The notes under the pieces: generated by a model | The model's input: the letters and a program-made list of their open reading frames with translations, nothing else | What the model was told of the DNA's origin: nothing | Database searches by the model: none | NCBI GenBank assembly: GCA_903882245.1 | Contig: CAIRWJ010000188.1 | Span: forward strand, 1-8,942 | DNA: 8,942 nt | Source: an uncultured Microbacteriaceae bacterium | Lineage (GTDB): Bacteria > Actinomycetota > Actinomycetes > Actinomycetales > Microbacteriaceae | Reading direction: 5' to 3' | Program-made: the position numbers and the translations under genes | Shown here: piece after piece, positions 6,171 through 8,942 of the stretch | How positions within the stretch are numbered: position 1 is the stretch's first letter | Layout of the letters: the number at the start of each line of letters is the position of its first letter

Positions 6171-7006
6171 TGACCGCCTTTCCCGTGCCTCAGCCGTTGA
6201 CCTCACATGGTCCTGCGCGCGTGATTTCACTGTGCAACCAAAAAGGTGGAGTCGGCAAGACAACAACCGCGATTTCGCTCGCTGGTGCGCTCGCCGAGGT
6301 CGGCCGAAAAGTTCTCGTTGTTGACTTTGACCCGCAAGGGGCTTTGACCGCGGGACTCGGGGCCACCGCCCATGATGGTCCGACCATATACAACCTGCTT
6401 GTCCCCGACAAGGCGGTCGATTCAAGTCGCTCACCGCTCACAACCCGTGACGTGATTCAGGCGACATCGATCGAAAACATCCACATCCTCCCGGCGAACA
6501 TCGACCTAGCCGCGGCTGAAGTGCAGCTAGTGAACGAGGTCGCCCGTGAGCACGTACTTGCCGACATCTTGAAGCCCGTGCTCGCCGATTACGACATTGT
6601 CCTCATTGACTGCCAGCCGTCGCTCGGACTGTTGACCGTGAACGCGTTGACCGCGAGCCACGGGGTGCTTATTCCGCTCGCGTGCGAGTTCTTCGCGTTG
6701 CGTGGCGTTGCCCTGTTGCTCGACACCATCGACAAGGTGAAGGCGCGACTTAACCCGTCGCTCGAACTCGACGGGATTCTCGCGACGATGTATGACCCGC
6801 GAACCCTGCACTCTGTCGAGGTGCTGGATCTGGTCAAGCAGAACCGACCCAAGGATGTTCTCAAGACCCTCATTCGACGCACCGTCAAGTTCCCGGACTC
6901 GACCGTCGCTGCAGCACCCATCACCACCTTCGCACCGGACCACCAAGCGGCCGAGTCGTACCGCGAACTTGCCCGAGAGCTGATTTCCCTTGGAAAGATC
7001 GCCTAG
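6170..7006 (+). CDS. parA: ParA/Soj-type partition ATPase linked to scpAB
   Basis: A deviant-Walker ATPase of the ParA/MinD superfamily, which binds DNA non-specifically as an ATP dimer and helps position chromosomes or other cargo. The 278-residue protein has a short N-terminal extension (1-16). The deviant P-loop KGGVGKTT follows at 25-32, with signature Lys25 and Lys30. VVDFDPQG (50-57) and Walker B IVLIDCQPSLG (143-153, Asp147) come next, then PLACEFFALRG (169-179), typical of ParA. There is no ParB gene and no consensus parS site in this window. It is therefore the scpAB-associated paralogue (like Rv1708 in M. tuberculosis), not necessarily the origin-proximal parAB partition ATPase. Its GTG has no ribosome binding site and probably starts a leaderless transcript. 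It overlaps scpA by 17 nt. Its cargo and partner are unknown; a link to condensin is inferred from context. Confidence 0.88.
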   Translation: MTAFPVPQPLTSHGPARVISLCNQKGGVGKTTTAISLAGALAEVGRKVLVVDFDPQGALTAGLGATAHDGPTIYNLLVPDKAVDSSRSPLTTRDVIQATSIENIHILPANIDLAAAEVQLVNEVAREHVLADILKPVLADYDIVLIDCQPSLGLLTVNALTASHGVLIPLACEFFALRGVALLLDTIDKVKARLNPSLELDGILATMYDPRTLHSVEVLDLVKQNRPKDVLKTLIRRTVKFPDSTVAAAPITTFAPDHQAAESYRELARELISLGKIA

Positions 7007-7790
7007 TTCCGAGGACGGATTCCGCGTCAGCCTCGCGAATTTCGACGGACCCTTCGACCTTCTCATTTCGCTCATTTCGAAACACGAGATGGACATCACC
7101 GAGGTGAGTCTCGCTGCGGTGACGAGCGAATTCATCACGTTCCTTCGTGACCTTGACGGAACGGCGGAACTCGATGCGGCCTCGGAATTCCTCGTTGTCG
7201 CCGCGACATTGCTCGACATGAAGATTGTGGGGCTCTTGCCCACCGGGGAATACGCCGACGCCGAAGACGTCGCCGTTCTCGAGGCGCGGGACATGTTGTT
7301 TGCGCGGCTTTTGCAATACCGCGCGTTCAAAGAGATTTCGGTGTGGTTTTCGCAGCGCATCGAGCGCGAATCGGCTCGTCACCCTCGCGCAGTTCGACTC
7401 GAGGATAAGTTTCGCGAACGCACCCCGGAACTTGTCTGGACGACGTCAATTGAGGATTTCCATACCCTGGCCCTGTATGCGCTCGCGCCTCGCGAAATCC
7501 CATTCGTCGGGCTCGAGCACCTTCACGCACCGCTCGTATCGGTCCGTGAACAGGCGGCCATCGTTATCTCGATGATTCGCTCTACTCCGATGACCTTCCG
7601 TCAGATCATTGCGGGGGCCGACCAGAGAGGTGTGATCGTTGCGCGATTCCTCGCAATCCTCGAGCTCTACCGTCAGTCGGCGGTCGCGTTTGAACAGATT
7701 GAACCGCTGGGCGAATTGACGGTGCGTTGGAGCGCCGAAACGTGGAACGACGAAAACCTTGTGACCTTGGGAGCCGAATATGGAAACTGA
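6990..7790 (+). CDS. scpA: Segregation and condensation protein A (kleisin)
   Basis: ScpA is the kleisin subunit that bridges the two heads of an SMC dimer and, with ScpB, forms the bacterial condensin that compacts and segregates the chromosome. The 266-residue protein has the N-terminal SMC-neck-binding helices, with the hallmark NFDGPFDLLISLI (17-29). The AASEFLVVAATLLDMKI segment (63-79) leads to LLP (82-84). A variable middle part follows, then a C-terminal winged helix (about 217-247) with VARFLAILELYRQ (217-229) and QIEPLGELTVRW (236-247). The only usable in-frame start before the conserved region is TTG 6990, within the last codons of parA. GAGAG (6975-6979) is a modest ribosome binding site 10 nt upstream. 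The 17-nt overlap with parA and the 11-nt overlap with scpB point to coupled translation. Confidence 0.93.
   Translation: MERSPSSEDGFRVSLANFDGPFDLLISLISKHEMDITEVSLAAVTSEFITFLRDLDGTAELDAASEFLVVAATLLDMKIVGLLPTGEYADAEDVAVLEARDMLFARLLQYRAFKEISVWFSQRIERESARHPRAVRLEDKFRERTPELVWTTSIEDFHTLALYALAPREIPFVGLEHLHAPLVSVREQAAIVISMIRSTPMTFRQIIAGADQRGVIVARFLAILELYRQSAVAFEQIEPLGELTVRWSAETWNDENLVTLGAEYGN
7769..7773 (+). promoter_or_regulatory. Ribosome binding site for scpB inside scpA
   Basis: GGGAG sits 6 nt before ATG 7780, within the final codons of scpA. It supports this start and coupled translation with scpA. Confidence 0.55.
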
Positions 7791-8334
7791 ACTTGAACGT
7801 CAACTCGAAGCAATTCTGATGGTCGCCGACGAACCGCAAAGCGTGGTGTCCCTCGCGACCGTCTTGGAACGACCAGTCACGGAAGTGAAGGCCGCCATAG
7901 CTCGGCTCGTTGCTGACTTCGACGGGGTCGCCGGAACAGTTCAACGCGGGTTTGAATTGCGTGAAGTGGGCGGTGGTTGGCGAATTTACGTCCGAGAGGC
8001 CTATGACGAGCTCGTTCGCGATGTGGTGTTGTCGCAGAACTCGACCAAACTGTCACAACCCGCACTCGAAACCCTTGCGGTCATCGCCTACAAGCAGCCC
8101 GTGACTCGTTCGCAAGTTTCGGGAATTCGAGCAGTGAACGTCGATACCGTGATTCGAACGCTGGTCGGGCGTGGGCTCATTACCGAGGTCGGCACCGAGT
8201 CCGAGACGGGCGCAATTCTCTACGGCACCACCGATCTGCTCCTCACCAACCTCGGTGTCGATTCCCTCGATCAACTTCCGCCCGTGTCGGAATTGCTCGA
8301 TGACGGCTCTGCCGGTTTCGACGATGTCCACTGA
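7780..8334 (+). CDS. scpB: Segregation and condensation protein B
   Basis: ScpB forms a dimer of tandem winged-helix domains that clasps the middle of ScpA in the SMC-ScpAB condensin complex on the nucleoid. The 184-residue protein is typical in length. The first winged helix begins LERQLEAILMVADEP (5-19), the standard opening of the family. The second carries the most conserved stretch, LSQPALETLAVIAYKQPVTR (91-110), followed by VNVDTVIRTLVGRGLI (119-134) and EVGTE. The C-terminus is short, acidic and probably disordered (about 165-184). The start at ATG 7780 overlaps scpA by 11 nt, and the 3' end overlaps rluB by 11 nt. No broken or missing motif was seen. Confidence 0.94.
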   Translation: METELERQLEAILMVADEPQSVVSLATVLERPVTEVKAAIARLVADFDGVAGTVQRGFELREVGGGWRIYVREAYDELVRDVVLSQNSTKLSQPALETLAVIAYKQPVTRSQVSGIRAVNVDTVIRTLVGRGLITEVGTESETGAILYGTTDLLLTNLGVDSLDQLPPVSELLDDGSAGFDDVH

Positions 8335-8942
8335 CCGCCTTCAGAAAGTCCTCGCCGCGGCGGGCGTTGCGTCTCGACGCGCGAGCGAAATTCTCATCGC
8401 CCAGGGACGCGTCACGGTCAACGGTGAAACAGTCACCGAACCGGGTTCCCGCGTTGACCCCGAAATCGATCGAATCACGGTCGACGGGGAACCAATCCAG
8501 TCCGATGTCAGCAAACGTTACGTGATGTTGAACAAGCCGACCGGCGTCGTATCCAGCCTCGCGGACGACCGTGGGCGGCGCGACCTGCGCGATTTCGTAT
8601 CCGGATACGACGAGAGGCTTTTTAATGTCGGCCGGCTCGATTTTGAGACCTCCGGACTTCTCATTCTGACGAATGATGGCGATGCCGCCCACGTGCTCGC
8701 GCACCCTTCTTTCGAGGTTGCCAAGACCTATCTCGCCAAAGTGTCGGGGCTCGTGAAAGGGTCGACGTTGCGCGAGATGAAGGACGGAATCGAACTCGAG
8801 GACGGTCCGATTGCGGTCGACCGGGTCTCGATCATCGGAGAACCGTCTCGCGGTCAGACCCTCTTGGAAATCACGCTGCATTCCGGGCGGAATCGCATCG
8901 TTCGACGCTTGTGTGAGGCAATCGGTCACCCTGTCGTCGAGC
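8324..8942 (+). CDS. rluB: 23S rRNA pseudouridine synthase RluB family (3' end outside window)
   Basis: An RsuA/RluB-type pseudouridine synthase that isomerises a uridine in ribosomal RNA, by family most likely U2605 of 23S. ATG 8324 opens a frame with no stop before the window end, leaving 206 visible residues. The N-terminal S4 domain (about 4-50) reads DRLQKVLAAAGVASRRASE (4-22). The synthase domain has MLNKPTGVVSS (68-78) and the catalytic Asp106 in GRLDFETSGLLILTND (103-118). Near the cut end is the RNRIVRRLCEAIGHPV segment (189-204), a hallmark of the family in Actinobacteria. Only a short C-terminal tail should be missing. The start overlaps scpB by 11 nt without a visible ribosome binding site, so translation is probably coupled. 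RsuA or RluE are related alternatives; the position after scpB strongly favours RluB. Confidence 0.92.
   Translation, partial: MSTDRLQKVLAAAGVASRRASEILIAQGRVTVNGETVTEPGSRVDPEIDRITVDGEPIQSDVSKRYVMLNKPTGVVSSLADDRGRRDLRDFVSGYDERLFNVGRLDFETSGLLILTNDGDAAHVLAHPSFEVAKTYLAKVSGLVKGSTLREMKDGIELEDGPIAVDRVSIIGEPSRGQTLLEITLHSGRNRIVRRLCEAIGHPVVE

Noticed and set aside
6221..6230. GTGATTTCAC as a parS-like site in parA
   Set aside because: It matches only part of the parS consensus TGTTTCACGTGAAACA and has just 4-bp arms, so chance is more likely.
6527..7360. 277-codon antisense frame across parA and scpA
   Set aside because: It crosses two well-supported genes and their junction, is low in recognisable motifs and rich in Ser and Arg, as expected for a shadow frame.
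8243..8929. 228-codon antisense frame over scpB and rluB
   Set aside because: Overlaps the S4 and catalytic parts of rluB; the translation shows no family features.

Overview
This window is a compact, housekeeping stretch of an actinobacterial chromosome. All nine identifiable genes, plus the tail of a small upstream gene, lie on the + strand with almost no spacing. The order is small conserved ORF, tlyA, nadK, recN, pyrG, xerD, parA-like, scpA, scpB, rluB. This matches the Mycobacterium tuberculosis block Rv1693-Rv1711, but in shortened form. Protein wording (for example the RecN and NadK N-termini) and the direct pyrG-xerD-parA-scpAB run suggest the family Microbacteriaceae. GC content, judged by eye from a few lines, is moderate (about 55-60%), so a small-genome, lower-GC member is plausible. 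That placement is inference.

Region 1 (1-3498): the end of a small conserved protein overlaps tlyA (rRNA 2'-O-methyltransferase). It is followed by nadK (NAD kinase) and recN (SMC-like DNA repair ATPase). Genes here overlap or are separated by 1 nt and look like one transcript. Region 2 (3499-6138): a 39-nt gap carries a weak promoter and a 9-bp inverted repeat at the start of pyrG (CTP synthase); xerD (tyrosine recombinase) follows after 6 nt. Region 3 (6139-8942): a 31-nt gap has a TAGAAT -10 box placed so that parA would be leaderless. After it come an orphan ParA-type ATPase, scpA and scpB (the kleisin and winged-helix subunits of SMC condensin) and rluB (23S pseudouridine synthase, cut by the window end). 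These last four genes overlap by 11-17 nt.

The genes fall into three themes: ribosome modification (tlyA, rluB), nucleotide and cofactor supply (nadK, pyrG), and chromosome repair, dimer resolution, partition and condensation (recN, xerD, parA, scpA, scpB). I see no mobile element, CRISPR array, tRNA, rRNA or evidence of horizontal transfer. There is no non-coding stretch longer than about 40 nt. I did not find a new multi-gene system; the points worth checking are regulatory: the pyrG start dyad, the leaderless parA start, and the overlaps and gene losses in the cluster.
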